Shown piece after piece: positions 11,485-22,312 of a stretch of 64,000 nt of DNA. Position numbers and translations under genes: made by a program. Numbering within the stretch: the first letter of the stretch is position 1; each line of letters opens with the position of its first letter. The notes under the pieces are model-generated. The model ran no database searches. It was given only the letters and a program-made list of their open reading frames with translations, and was not told where the DNA came from. The stretch lies in the NCBI RefSeq assembly GCF_050947875.1, contig NC_134569.1, forward strand, positions 203,664,127-203,728,126. Reading direction: 5' to 3'. Source of the stretch: Dermacentor variabilis. Lineage: Eukaryota > Arthropoda > Arachnida > Ixodida > Ixodidae.

Positions 11485-12376
11485 TTTCTGATGTAGCTGG
11501 CGGTTGTTGCGGTCGTGGAGCCTCGCCTTTCCATTTGAAGTTTTCCTCTCTAAGGAGCGCATTTTCGCGTTTAAGCACGGTAATCGTGGATTCTAATGGT
11601 CCTAGGCGTTGTTGCAGCGCTCGCTCTATCGCTCGATCGAGCTCGTTCCCAACGCCGCCCCACGGCGGGCCAACCGGGGCGGCCCGCCGGAGCGCCTCTG
11701 CCGCCGCGATGCAGTGTAGCCGGGAGAAACGGCGACAGCCGCCCAGCTCACCTGTTGCCCAGTGCTCCTGTGACTTTGTTGGTGTTGCGGCTGCTGCCTG
11801 GTTGATAGATGTGGCTGACAGCTGCGGCGCCTGGGCCGGCGCTACCGCGCGTCATCGACGTGCTTCTCGGCCTCTGTACCCGGTTGCGAGAGCGGGATCG
11901 GGACTTTCTCGCGCCGCCCTTCGCGCTGCGGCTAGTCGACCGTCCTCTTCGGTTGTCGTTTACCGAACAACACTCTATGTCTGGATAATTGTGGTATAGC
12001 CTCCGTTACTACAGCCGCTACTGCTGTTGTAACCGCTGCCGTACGCTGCGGCCGCTTCCTCTTCTTGTCTTTTTCGCTCTAATTGGCGACGCTTGACTAT
12101 GTGTGGGGTACTGTTGTATCTCGCCTTGCAACTGCGATCTCCCGTGAAATAACCCTCGCCCCACAGTCAACACCGCGGCTCGCACCGTTGGTCAGGCGAC
12201 GGATTGTTGCGCCCGCATTCCCGGCAAATCTTGTCGTTGGGATTGGGGCACACGTCGGCGAGGTGTCCCAACCTCCCGCACTCGTAGCACACGTCAATCT
12301 GCTTCCTGTAGAGGGAGCATCTGACGAGAATAGGTCCGTGATATACGTATTTCGGTACGTGGAATCCGTCGAAAAA
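11485..12376 (-). pseudogene. LINE-X ORF1, N-terminal part, frameshifted
   Basis: I-type LINE ORF1 of a second architecture, in which zinc knuckles come before an Arg/Ser-rich region. Minus-strand reading from 12372 gives FDGFHVPKYVYHGPI and then knuckles including CYECGRLGHLADVC (12300-12240), a basic linker, an RSRSRSR stretch near 11900, and a coiled coil (LDRAIERALQQRLGPLES, LKRENALLREENF) at about 11640-11530. Frame changes and a stop occur near 12150, 12000 and 11730. The 5' end is lost where the composite repeat at 12378 begins. The frame runs into the LINE-Y target site and its C-terminal half is at 5758-6202. Confidence 0.65.
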
Positions 12377-12377
12377 A

Positions 12378-13108
12378 AATTGGAGGATGCTTAAGATTCG
12401 CCTTCAAGAGTGGAACGCCATAGCGTTATCGCACTCCGTTCGCACCGCTCACTCATTCGCTCGGCATGCTCTTGAGTCACACAGACGAACTGTGCGCCTG
12501 AGCAAGCAGAACGTGCCAAATAACTAGGTGTTTCGGAGGGAGAAATGATCTACGCGAGCCAAATGTCGTGATCGGCACGGAGAGCCCGGCCGCGAGGCGC
12601 CATGAAGGCGGACGCGATCATGGGGCTGACGCCTCGATGGGATCGTCGAATCGGGCGAGTGGCGCGCCATCTCTCGGGGCAACGCCGTACATTGCGAGGA
12701 GGGGGTCTTCTGTGTTTGCCGCAAGATGGCTCTGCGTGCGCGCCAAGCGCAGAAGAAATCTAGCGGAAACGTACTTCGCTACGCGTTTAACTGCAACTAC
12801 TGTAATTTACAAGCTTATAATTACCGACTTACACTGCAGTATAACTTTCTACGTCACGTTTCTAAGGCAACACCGCATTCACTAGAGGCGCTTTTGTCCC
12901 GTTTGAAGCATCGAACTCGTGGCTGAGGGGAAGCGTCTCCTTCTCACACTCCAGAGACTCTGGTTCTATTCCCACCTAGCCCATCTTGCAAGTTGTTTTT
13001 ATTTATAAATTGCCTTCCCCTATTTCTCGCTCGCGGCCAACGCCACCGACGACGACGACGACGCCGGCTTTTCTGTGACACGAGCTCCTTAACGCTATCA
13101 CGTTAAAA
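12378..13108 (+). mobile_element. Composite repeat with tRNA-like core, copy 1
   Basis: Begins after an A-run with ATTGGAGGATGCTTAAG, passes through a GC-rich middle, and contains a tRNA-like segment at about 12908-12985 with a decayed A box and a B-box-like TGGTTCTATTCCCA. It ends ACACGAGCTCCTTAACGCTATC. Head, tRNA-like core and tail all recur in the second copy at 47475-47960, which is shorter in the middle. It is probably a SINE-type or composite non-autonomous element. Similar sequences are common in ticks to my memory, but the family name was not verified. Confidence 0.6.
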
Positions 13109-13223
13109 CGATTATGTCGTCCGTGTTGCCCAAGTGCTTGGCGTGCAGCGCTGCGTCACTAGATTAGTGACGACGTCTGCCGGGCTCTCGATTTCGGAAA
13201 TGTTCCTAATCGATATTTTCTTT

Positions 13224-13306
13224 CTTTCAATTGTTCCTTATCCCTTATAAAGCTACCAACTACTAACTTTCAATTGTTCCTTATCCCTTATAAAGCTACC
13301 AACTAC
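13224..13306. repeat. Perfect 40-bp tandem duplication
   Basis: The 40-bp unit at 13224-13263 recurs without change at 13267-13306, separated by TAA. The second copy runs into the palindrome at 13300-13345. The lack of any mismatch suggests a recent event. Confidence 0.9.
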
Positions 13307-13345
13307 CTACACTTAGACTATTAATAGTCTAAGTGTAGGTAGTTG
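13300..13345. repeat. Perfect 46-bp palindrome (23-bp arms, no loop)
   Basis: Arms are exact reverse complements with the axis between 13322 and 13323 (core GACTATTAATAGTC). No spacer is present, so single strands would form a snapback and duplex DNA a cruciform. It is followed after nine bases by a second perfect palindrome. Confidence 0.95.
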
Positions 13346-13354
13346 AGTTGGTGT

Positions 13355-13406
13355 GAAGTTGAGACATTTAATCGTTATAATTATAACGATTAAATGTCTC
13401 AACTTC
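13355..13406. repeat. Perfect 52-bp palindrome (26-bp arms, no loop)
   Basis: Exact inverted repeat with the axis between 13380 and 13381 (core CGTTATAATTATAACG). It is unrelated in sequence to the palindrome immediately before it. Confidence 0.95.
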
Positions 13407-13559
13407 GCAAATTACGCGATCTTATGCAGTCACGCCTAACACTATTCGCGTGATGAACAGACTTTGCTAGGGTAATCGCCAAAGAGTGCTTAGCATTACA
13501 AGCACAGAGGACATTGATACGACCGGATCTGTTACAGGTATAGGTGGTGGTATGAGGTA

Positions 13560-13885
13560 GAAAAGTTTTAAGGGAGGGAAAATTTCAGGATGTATGGAAA
13601 AATGCTAGAATTAATGGCATGTATAGCGTACCTGATTAACTCGACCAGGCTAGGTGCCTTTGTTTAGCAGAGTACTATGCTGGGCTAGTTGGTGCATAGC
13701 TTAAAGATGATGTGTGGCGCAAGGTTAAAGTTACCGGACTAGAAATAGGCAGAAAGAGCGCCTTTCTGTCCTATATTAGTTCGGGTACTTTAACCTTGCG
13801 CCGCAAATGATTCTTAAGCTACTATTTTACACTGCCCCGTTTCATAGAGGATGTCAACAAATCATCCTCACCACCTAATTCCTCG
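13560..13885 (+). mobile_element. LINE 3'-end fragment carrying a foldback insertion
   Basis: The flanks, ending ACCAGGCTAGGTGCC near 13655 and CCCCGTTTCATAGAGGATG at about 13835-13855, match the 3' end of the LINE at 20820-20893 (CCCCGTTTCAAAAGGGATG). Between them lies an unrelated 125-bp foldback, so the fragment appears to be split by an insertion. The tail is AAATCATCCTC. Confidence 0.5.
13698..13822. repeat. Imperfect foldback, about 60-bp arms
   Basis: The arms GGCGCAAGGTTAAAGTTACC and GGTACTTTAACCTTGCGCC pair around an inner stem (ATAGGCAGAAAG with CTTTCTGTCCTAT) and a loop of a few bases near 13757-13761. Pairing extends outward through AGCTTAA and TTAAGCT. It looks like a palindromic MITE. 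A long-hairpin RNA is an alternative if it is transcribed. Confidence 0.75.
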
Positions 13886-14039
13886 ACTCGGAAGAGATAC
13901 TCACAGGAACCACCATTAACAAGCAGTGAATGCCGTTTGAGTAGTACCCTCTGTTAATAATTAATTATTGGCGACGTTCAGACTGGTAGCAGCACACTGC
14001 ACAATAAATATGAAGTTAGCTTCAAAATGAAATTGTGGG

Positions 14040-14137
14040 ATTGAATGTGCCGTAACCACGATCTGATATGAGGTTTCATCCCGCGACCTCGTGCTTTGCA
14101 GCGCGAGACCAAAGCCACTGAGCAACCGCGGCGGGTA
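14040..14137 (-). mobile_element. tRNA-derived SINE fragment
   Basis: The minus strand carries an A-box-like TTGCTCAGTGGCTTTGG (14109-14126) and a B-box-like GGTCGCGGGATGAAACC (14071-14088) in tRNA spacing, downstream of ACCCGCCGCGG. Mutations in the B box suggest an old copy. It is not a tRNA gene: the acceptor stem does not pair and no CCA-proximal end follows. Confidence 0.6.
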
Positions 14138-14572
14138 AGGCGGCTCGTTCTACTCTGGGCTGCCCGGGGAAGGCGAGCGTCCGGCCGGCCCGCTGGGTCT
14201 TAAAAGTCATTTTCCGCGCTGCGGTGTTTTCGCAGCTTAGTACGAGCTGATACGAACTGCAGCACAAAGGTCGATTAGTTCGCTGCTGCTGCGCGTTTCT
14301 TCACTGCAGCGATTTGACAGCGAGTTTGCGTGTTCATCGAGTGAGATGTGTTATGTTTGCCTGTGCGCGCGACACCATGCTCGTTAATTTAGTTAGCATG
14401 CCTATGTTTACAAGTTTTATGGCCGATAAAGCTGCTATCCTTATTTCATATAGATGTCCACTAATTTGCTATCACAATCGATGCTTCGCCTTGCGGCGTA
14501 ACTGCGGCTTGCTTCAAAACAACGGATAAATATGTTCACTGGCTTTGCGGTCCGTCTCGTCAAGCAATAATT

Positions 14573-14968
14573 TTGAGAAGCTTGATTATACGGTCATATT
14601 CACAGCTCCGCCACAGGCTCAACCGTTGCCTATTTCTCACGCAGGTATGCTTTCTTGAAAACCCACGCGCTTTTCGTTCCAATGACCGCTTTTTGCTGCT
14701 GTTTACACGCCCACACCGTCACGGCTTTGTTTTTGTGTCTCTGTATGCACGATTCATGCATTGTGTTAATAGTCTGTATTTAAGTCGGGACGTTGAACTC
14801 AATCCTGGCCCCAAGAATAAAGCACAGGGGACCAGACCAGCTACACGATTAGCCGTTAATTCTTCCTCAGACGAAACTTCCGAAAATAACAATGACGAGC
14901 CCTCTGTTGCCGAAATGTTGAATAAACTTTCAGGACAGGAAACACGGCTCTTGGCATCTATACTTTAG
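14573..14968 (+). CDS. LINE ORF1 N-terminal part with 2A-like motif
   Basis: 131-codon frame. Residues 1-70 are basic and hydrophobic, ending in a helical stretch (FVFVSLYARFMHCVNSLYL). Residues 73-80 (14789-14812) read DVELNPGP, matching the D-V/I-E-x-N-P-G-P consensus of 2A peptides, at which ribosomes fail to make the Gly-Pro bond and release the upstream chain. 2A-like motifs at ORF1 N-termini are known in CR1- and L1Tc/ingi-type LINEs. Downstream is a Ser/Asn/Glu-rich linker. A stop at 14966-14968 separates it from the rest of ORF1. Activity of the motif is inferred only. Confidence 0.7.
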   Translation: MRSLIIRSYSQLRHRLNRCLFLTQVCFLENPRAFRSNDRFLLLFTRPHRHGFVFVSLYARFMHCVNSLYLSRDVELNPGPKNKAQGTRPATRLAVNSSSDETSENNNDEPSVAEMLNKLSGQETRLLASIL

Positions 14969-14989
14969 GTCAGACTGTAAGTTCGCGGT

Positions 14990-15784
14990 TTCAAAACTTG
15001 AATCTTGGGTTGCTGCTCTCGAATCCTCGTCACCTAACACAGATGCCACTGAGTATTTTCGATCTAAAATGTCATCGTTTACTCTGAAGGTCAATTCTCT
15101 GTTGGCAAAAGGGGCCGCCTTAGAAACAACTTCCTCGAGTAATGAAGTCAGCGTGGCTAGCCTTGTTACTAAGATGACTTCCCTTGAATATTCTACCTTC
15201 TAAACCCAGTGATGTTATTACTCCCCCTGCCGATTCTTCCATTGCATTCTTGTCCCTAAGTAACACGGTCAACAAACTTGTTAACAAGATTGATGATCTT
15301 GAAAACCGCTTACGCAGAAATAATCTTATCGTGTTCGGACTTCCTGAACATCCTGAATAAAAACAATAGTTTACTGCTCAGCAGCCTTGTTGCATTGTTC
15401 GCACAAAAGCTACAGATCAGTTGTCCCAAGATTGAAAGATGCCACAGAATTGGAAAATTCCAGCAGGGACGTACACGTCCGATCATTCTTAAGTTGCTCG
15501 ATTTTCGCGATAAGATTGAAGCATTAAGGAATGGCCACAGACTTAAGATCTCGTACATGCGCATTAGTGAAGATTTTTCCGCTCGTATACGATCCGTTCG
15601 CAGGAAACTCTGGGATGCCACTGGCTCCAACAGAACAAATGGCTACGCTGTGCGCATACGGTTTGATCATGTGTTCGTCGACAACATCCGCTATGACTGG
15701 GATCACAAAACTAACGCCCTTACCACGGCTTCAACTCGTTCTTCTCATACTTCCCCCAAGTCCGCTTCGGACGGTACACAGTAA
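14990..15784 (+). pseudogene. LINE ORF1, middle and C-terminal part
   Basis: Degenerate continuation of ORF1: a poorly preserved coiled-coil region to about 15300, then an RRM/C-terminal fold in one frame to 15784, with blocks KIERCHRIGKFQQGRTRPII and FRDKIEALRNGHRLK. The linker after the RT-like fold is Ser/Thr-rich. Frames change at least twice between 14968 and 15360. Confidence 0.65.
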
Positions 15785-15829
15785 TGACAGAAAATGTGGC
15801 ATGATGACCTTAAAATTCTGAATGTGAAT

Positions 15830-18492
15830 GCCAGAGCCTTGTTAATCAGTTTCCCGATTTTGTGTGCTTGACCGATTTTAATGCTCCTCACATTATCGGT
15901 GTTACCGAGACGTGGTTACACCGTGACATTTTCGATGCTGAAGTTGCGCCGCCTGGCTTTGCCGTTGTGCACTGCGACAGAACGCGCAAAAAGAGGTGGT
16001 GGTGTAGCTCTATTCTCGCGGTCAAACCTTACCTTTTCGATTATCCGTGGTTCTATTGAAGTAGAATTTGTGTGGTGTAAAGTCTCTCGCCAACTGCTCT
16101 ATCGTTATCAGTGCAATTTATCGCCCTCCGGGGTCTGATGTTGAGCAACTGTGCTCTTTAGAAGCATTTCTTCATCAACTATGCAAGTCATGTACCAACT
16201 TAGTTCCGCTAGGCGATTTTAATGCGCCATGCATTTTGTGGCAATGCTGGTCTACCACTGGCTACGATTTTTCACTCGCTAAAGAACTAATAAATACTGC
16301 ACTCTCATGTAACCTAAAACAAATTGTAACCGAGAATACCGGATGCCCCTCTATTCTGGACCTTCTATTTCTCAGCGGAAATCTTGTTGATAATAGATAT
16401 ACGTGTGACGTTGTGGATGGAATTTCTGACCACCACGCGGTACTAGTTCTTATTATTGTTCTTGATCCTATACCTAAGTTTGTTCTTTGCACTTTTTATG
16501 ACTTCACACAAGCTGATGACCACTCTATCAGTAATTTTCTTGCCGATTCTTTTGCGGATTTCGAGCGCAAAAGAACCCGTAGTATCTACGACGATGTTAA
16601 TAGTTTGGTTACGTTGTTCAATGACACCGTACGTACATGCGTCAGCCGCTTTGTTCCACACAAAACCAAGAAAAGAAACGTTGGCCTGCCATGGATGACC
16701 AGACGCATCCTTCACCTTTCTCGCTGCCTTGCTTGACTTAGGCGACAAAGACGCACCGGTGGTACACTTGCAACCACACTGCTTCAGATGACTAAGGATG
16801 AACTACGACTAAAAACTAAAGCAGCCAGAGATTTCTTCTATGCCACCCTAGTTTGCTTAAATCAAATCCTAAAACATTTTAGGGTGTGATTTCGTCTTGT
16901 AAAACAACTTCTCACTCCTTCATAATAAACGATGTTTCCACTAATGATCCTCATATTATTGCAGCTGCTTTTAACTCGTATTTTCCGTCAGTCTTATCTG
17001 CAGACAACCTTGAAATCCCTGATTTGAGTTCAGAAACGCGGCTTGCTATTAATAGCTTAAGTGTATCTATGTCGGGTGTCCTAAACTTAGTTTTAAACCT
17101 AGATACTGAAAAGGGTTGCGGTTCCGATAACATTTCTCGTACAGTATGAGCTCTGGTCCAGCAGGTTCCTTACAGTAATATTTAATAAATCCTTGCAAAC
17201 AAGCACCGTTACATCAGCCTGGAAAGTTGCGAAGGTTATACCTTTGCAAAAGCCTGGGAGTGAACAAGACCTATCCAACTAATGACCGATTTACTTAGCC
17301 TCTAGATGCAGTGAAATTTTAGAATATATCGTCTACAAACATATTATTGAGTTTCTTGAGGCCAACAATATTTTAAGTCTGCCAGCATGGAATTCGCAGT
17401 GGCCTCAGCAACATTACGCAAACATCCGAATTTCCTCATGACATCTGCCACGCACTTGTCTTAAGCGTTCAAATTGATGCCATGTTCGTAGACTTTTCCA
17501 AAGCCTTTGGTACAGTTGTACATTCCAGGTTTTTGCATAAACTAAATATTATTTTAAATAATCCTAGCCTGGTTACCTGGATCTCTAGTTTTCTGTCAGA
17601 TAGATCGCAATACGTTTGTTTCGATTCTGTCTAATCGCCTACGGTGGCCGTTACCTCTGGTGTTCCGCAGGGATCGGTTTTAGGCCCGCTTCTCTTCCTC
17701 CTGTATATAAATGACCTACCTAAGAATGTGCTATCAACTAAAATTCATCTTTACGCAGATGACTGCGTTACCTATCACACAATTACCAATCATGAAAATC
17801 ACGCCATTCTGAACAATGCATTATCCAACTTTTGTACCTGGTGTAACCAGTGGCAGATGAATTTCCGCAAAACTGTCTCTATGACCTTCTCGACACGTAC
17901 TGCGCAAGTGCGTCTTCATTGTTGCTTCAATGGTATTCTTCTAGAAAACGTTTCTCAGTATAAGTACCTTACAATTCATCGCGGTCCAAACATATCGAAG
18001 CAACCTGTTCTAAAGCTCTGGCACGTCTAGGTTACCCAAAGCGTTCTCTGCGTTCCGCCCTTAAAGAAACAAAATTGCTCACTTATAAAACCCTAGTGCG
18101 GCCCATCTTGGATTACGGGTGTGCAATTTGGAATGTATACCTGAAATCCGACTTTAAAAAACTCGAATCCGTCCAAAAGAAAGCTATCCGATTTATATGA
18201 CGGGGCTAAGACAGGGACTTCTCCCCCTCTTCTAACCTCCTTGAACCTCTCTTCGCTGGTACAGCGGCGTAATGTAGAAAGTCTTAAACTGTTTTACACC
18301 ACTGTTAAATCTGAACGTTGCTCATCCTTGGACTACATTAAGTTTGCTAAAGCGTCTAACACACGGAATTTTCGCCCTTTAAATGTTACACCTCTATACG
18401 CCTGCACTGACAAATTCAAGTATAGTTTCTTTCCCCGATCCATTCAATTGTGGAACCAACTTCCCCCTAACATACGAAAATTGACATTTTGA
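15830..18492 (+). pseudogene. LINE ORF2 (endonuclease-RT), broken
   Basis: Endonuclease at 15860-16480: HIIGVTETWLHRDI, AIYRPPGSD, LVPLGDFNAPCI and GISDHHAVLVL. RT from about 16890: GCGSDNISRTV near 17130, FVDFSKAFGTV near 17500, [19 protein letters not shown] at 17659-17715 and the catalytic YADDCVTYH near 17755. The C-terminal region is at 18241-18492, ending NQLPPNIRKLTF. Frame changes lie near 16030, 16110, 16736, 17150, 17300, 17640, 18020 and 18200. No RNase H. Confidence 0.8.
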
Positions 18493-18740
18493 TAATTTTG
18501 TTCAGGCAATCACGGGTTGATGCCCGCGATTCCTAAAACCATGTATTATTCACTATGTTTATATGCATATCTGTATGCACTGAGACCACTTTTTCTTATT
18601 ATATTCCATATACTAGTGCTTTGCTTTGTACCTTTGATTTGTGTACCCCCTTTTGCTGTGTGTGGCAGCCTTGATTTTGTACCCCACTTCTACGATAACC
18701 CTCTTAGGGTTGCAAAACATATAAATAAATAAAGTAATAC

Positions 18741-19615
18741 AATAAAATGTAATATTGCGTCCGCGATAAGTAGACGCCGAGATGGTTCATTAAAATTTTC
18801 GGACCCTATCTGCGGAAGTCGCGTCGTGAACATCGCTGTCGCAAATGCAATTCAGGTCGTTTGCGGTTTCGCCGAACATTTAGGACCACCATTTTGCCGC
18901 CAAGGTTGGTTAACACTGAAACTTTACACCCTTGGCTTGCGTTCTGCGACGGCAAAAACATGATTTTGTAGGGCGTGATGTTTCAGAAATCAGGGTAAGT
19001 GGAGTCCTGTAGCTGAGAGACGAGTACGGTTGCCATTGGACATTTGGGCCAGATTTCAACGAAGGCATGCAGGTCGTTCGTCGACGTGCAGCAGTATCAT
19101 ACCGGTAATAGGAAGTGGCACACGTGCGAAATGGATATGGAACGTCACACGCATGGCGTTCCCCGCATTAATTGACGCCGATTTATCAATAAAGCTCGAA
19201 GGCGAGCGCTAAAGTGTTTTAATGATATTGATGAGCTACACGCTGAACAGACCATCTCACTTAATTCAGCCCAGAGAGCGGTTTTGCATACTTTGCCTGG
19301 TCGGCAAAGTATGCAAACGCGTAAAACTTATATTAAGCATTCGTAAAGCACTGTATAGTACAAAATGGATTTCATTTTATTGTCGCAGTCAGAATGCGCC
19401 ATACCCATTCCAAAAACGCCGACGCTGAAACGGATTCGTTAGACTTGCATTCCAAGGCTCAACGCTATCCAACGCACGATTATGGCGGTGTGGTTGCCAC
19501 TGAACACACAGATCCCGCTCAATTTGGCGAACTTAGTCTAAAGTAGTGCTTTGGCGCATCTCAACGGTTTGGTGCGAAATGAAGCGGTTCTGTTACACTA
19601 TTTGGCCGTCATGTC
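18741..19615. other. Intergenic stretch without recognised genes
   Basis: About 875 bases with no convincing ORF. The only clear structure is the short hairpin at 19283-19317. GC content falls between the LINE remnants on either side. It may be old repeat sequence. Confidence 0.4.
19283..19317. repeat. Perfect 15-bp stem, 5-nt loop hairpin
   Basis: TTTGCATACTTTGCC is followed by the loop TGGTC and its exact reverse complement. TTTGCAT is octamer-like but no gene is nearby. Confidence 0.9.
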
Positions 19616-19619
19616 CAAA

Positions 19620-20893
19620 AGGTCGCTGGGCAGATGTAGGCGGACGACATAATGCTACTACCGGACAATTCAAGGAAGTTAGAGACATGCAAGTACACAT
19701 GGAAATGCAGCGACAAATCTAGGCCTCAAGTTTAGCACAGAGAAATAGGAAATTATGATCTTTAATGAAGAAACGATGACGTGGTATCAATTGAACAGGT
19801 AATCATACTGCCAGTCAAGCAATATAAATACCTGGGTCTACACATAAATGAAGGAAAGTACTACTCAAGCTTCTAGCAAAATCACCTAAAAATGAAAGGT
19901 AAGCGGAATGCAGCAGTTACGTAACAGCACCTTCGGACTAGAATAGGAGGTGGTGCGAGAAATTTGCCAAAGTGTAATGGTGCCAGCGCTAACGTTCGAG
20001 AATGGAATTCTGTGCTACAAATAGGAAATGCTGTCGAGGTTGCACATTATTCCGAGAGCGGCGGGCTGACTGACTCTGGGGGCCCGCAGTAATACAAGAA
20101 ACGAGGCAGCGCAAGGTGCCATGGGCTGGGCTTCTTTTGAAGCCCGAGACACACACAGTAGGATTATTTTCAAAGAGAGGTTAAAGAACCTATATGAAAA
20201 TGGCCGGCTGAAGTGCACAAATGTCTGTACATTAAACGTGTGGAGACAGAACGAAGGAAGAGTTCAAGAAAGTTCGCAATTAAGTAGAGTAACTGAGTGT
20301 AAATAGACCAGTAGTTATATAGAGTAAGAGAAACAAACGGTAAATTGGATTCAAAGGATGTGAATAAAAAACGCTATTGAGACTCGCAAGAACAGCGAGA
20401 AATAAATGATGAGAGAAAATCTGTATGACAACCCAAAGTGTCTTTCTGTCGAAGGCTCGATCTGTCTGACTGAGGACAAGAAGATACCGCAGCAAATATG
20501 CAGCACAGGATGAGATGCGTGTGCTGCGAAACAATCCTGGAAACGACTCGACACATCGTAATTGAGTGCCAAGGTAAACCAGTCGGGAATATTCACCTTA
20601 CAGAAGTGGAGGCATTCAAAGATGGCAGGGCGAACTGGTCAAAAGACGAGATAACTGAAAGATCATTAGATTATTGGTCGGTAAAATGCAAGGAAGTGAT
20701 TGATAGAACAGGAGTCATTGCAAGCGTAGGTAATGGTTCAATAGGGGATAGAGGTTTTAAATACGAAAGATCGAAATCAGATAGGGATTAGGCTTAATAG
20801 CGATAAGCGTATAACCTGACTATATCACGCAGGATAGGGGACTATTAGCTCCAGCCCCGTTTCAAAAGGGATGCCAATAAACATCGCCATCAT
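19620..20893 (+). pseudogene. LINE 3' half: RT palm to C-terminal zinc motif
   Basis: Starts in the RT palm (ADDIMLLPDNS near 19645), then GLKFSTEK, QYKYLGLHINEG (19830-19855), a region around MGWASFEARDTHSRIIFKE (20121-20180) and a C-terminal zinc motif CVCCETILETTRHIVIEC (20522-20575). The 3' UTR ends CCCCGTTTCAAAAGGGATGCC near 20860-20880 with a short CATC-type tail. Many frameshifts. Clade not assigned. The tail also occurs in the fragment at 13560-13885. Confidence 0.7.
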
Positions 20894-21990
20894 GCCCACG
20901 GATATTCACTGCCAGGACATAGATAGTCAAGGTATGTGTCGAATGGGCCCTGCGGACCTTTGCATGTTCGCGAGACATCATGGGGACCTGCTGCGTACAT
21001 TTTAAGTGCGTCCTCGGCTTTTGCGGAGCTTGCTTCATACTGTTCATCACGTATGCTGCCCCAATGGGCAGAGCACCCACACGTCAACAGATGCATTGCG
21101 TGCACGTATTCACAAACGCATGCGGATGTTCATTTGTCCAGGCATTCCGCCAAGCATAAGTGGATTACTGAACTAAATTCCAAAGTAAATTCCTTCAGAA
21201 AATTTGCAAAGTACGACATACGCACGAGCCGTAGAGATGACAGCTTTGAACTGTAATTATAATAAACAAGGAAACATAATTATCGTATGAAGTTAAAGAG
21301 TGTAGGAGTTGGCGGTCGTAGCTGTAGGGAGGACCTTGACTCTTCGTCGGGACTTAGGCGTGCAAGATTTATTTACAGTATTTACATTTTAAACAAGAGA
21401 TACATTTACACAGTCTAGCGCGACTCCCAAATGGAGCACGCAAACGAAGCATACAACAAACGAGCACGAAGCTCCAAACACTGACGAGCACGCAGCACAC
21501 GAGCACGACGACGAGAACCTTGACGAGCACTAGCACACTCTAGCAGTCGACAATAGCTGCTTATAAACACTCCATTGGTCCCTAGTTCCCTAGGTGAGGG
21601 AAGCGGCTGTCCAATCGGACTGTCCATAGTCGTTGGGGCGTAGTCGAGCCGACTTGGAGGAGGAGGGCTCGCACACTTGGAGGAAGAGGGCTCACGACTT
21701 GGTGGAGGAGGGCTCACGCACTTTGGATTGCCAGAACCCGAGTTGAGCGCCTCCCCGTAGCCAGATGGTCACGCCTGACCCCAGCCGGCACCTCTACATT
21801 CCAGAGCCGACCTCGTACAGTGGCCTCCGCCGCTGTCCATTTTCTGGCGTCTTCAAAGGGCCGTGAAAAGGCACCGCAAGGCATCTCCTTCCAGGAAATC
21901 CCCCTGCTTAAGTCGAACCGTGAAGGCGTTGGCGATTTAACTAACAATAGTTGGTCCGCCAATCGCGTTTAGTCATAGCGGCGCCGAGGG
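20894..21990. other. No recognised gene; contains a minisatellite
   Basis: Short ORFs on both strands show no family signature. On the minus strand AATAAATCTTGCAC near 21360 looks like a polyadenylation signal, so part of this could be an LTR or a 3' UTR, but no paired LTR was seen. Nothing firmer can be said. Confidence 0.35.
21651..21719. repeat. Minisatellite, three 22-23 bp units
   Basis: Three imperfect copies of a unit of the form ACTTGGAGGAGGAGGGCTC plus four bases stand in tandem. Copies differ by one to three bases. Confidence 0.8.
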
Positions 21991-22141
21991 GTTGTTGACG
22001 CGCCACCTCGTGGTCCCTACGAAACGAGTAAGCGCGGCGGGCGTTGAAGGCTTCCATGGTATCTTCGGGAGCTCGCCACGCTCGCAGCTGCAGCTGGCTG
22101 CGAAAACTTGCATGTTGCCACCTCGGCAGGCCATTCCTAAC

Positions 22142-22312
22142 AAGAGAAATATTTTTAGAAGACATTTTCTAAGCAAAAATGGGTCCATGCCCTTGGGGAC
22201 TGCTTGTGGTATATGCCCACATGTGTCTGGTGGATGTCCTATTTTGTTTTTGAAAGCGTGCACGGACATTAGGGACATCATGTCGAAGTGCGACGTAAAG
22301 TCTTTTGATTGA
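22142..22312 (+). CDS. Possible terminal exon of an unrecognised gene
   Basis: An AG at the end of ATATTTTTAG (near 22158) could be a splice acceptor. The frame then reads SKNGSMPLGTACGICP and ends DVKSFD before a TGA at 22310-22312, followed about 245 bases later by AATAAA (22559). The product is not recognised. The acceptor is weak and no upstream exon was found, so this may be only a repeat-borne ORF. Confidence 0.2.
   Translation, partial: KRNIFRRHFLSKNGSMPLGTACGICPHVSGGCPILFLKACTDIRDIMSKCDVKSFD

Larger units (their letters stand above)
14290..18740 (+). mobile_element. CR1/L2-type LINE with 2A-like ORF1
   Basis: Order: probable 5' UTR (14290-14572), ORF1 (14573-15784), endonuclease and RT (about 15830-18492), 3' UTR, and an ATAAATAAATAAA tail near 18720-18732. 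There is no RNase H. The C-terminal signature FFPRSIQLWNQLPPNI is shared in style with CR1/L2 elements. Several stops and frame changes make the copy inactive. Confidence 0.8.

Noticed and set aside
11231..11578. Single 115-codon minus-strand ORF as one protein
   Set aside because: It crosses the LINE-Y/LINE-X boundary. Its first part is the LINE-X coiled coil and the rest is LINE-Y 5' UTR read through by chance.
20890..21256. Overlapping ORFs of 70-106 codons on both strands
   Set aside because: No family signature on either strand, no splice context, and mutual overlap suggests non-coding repeat sequence.
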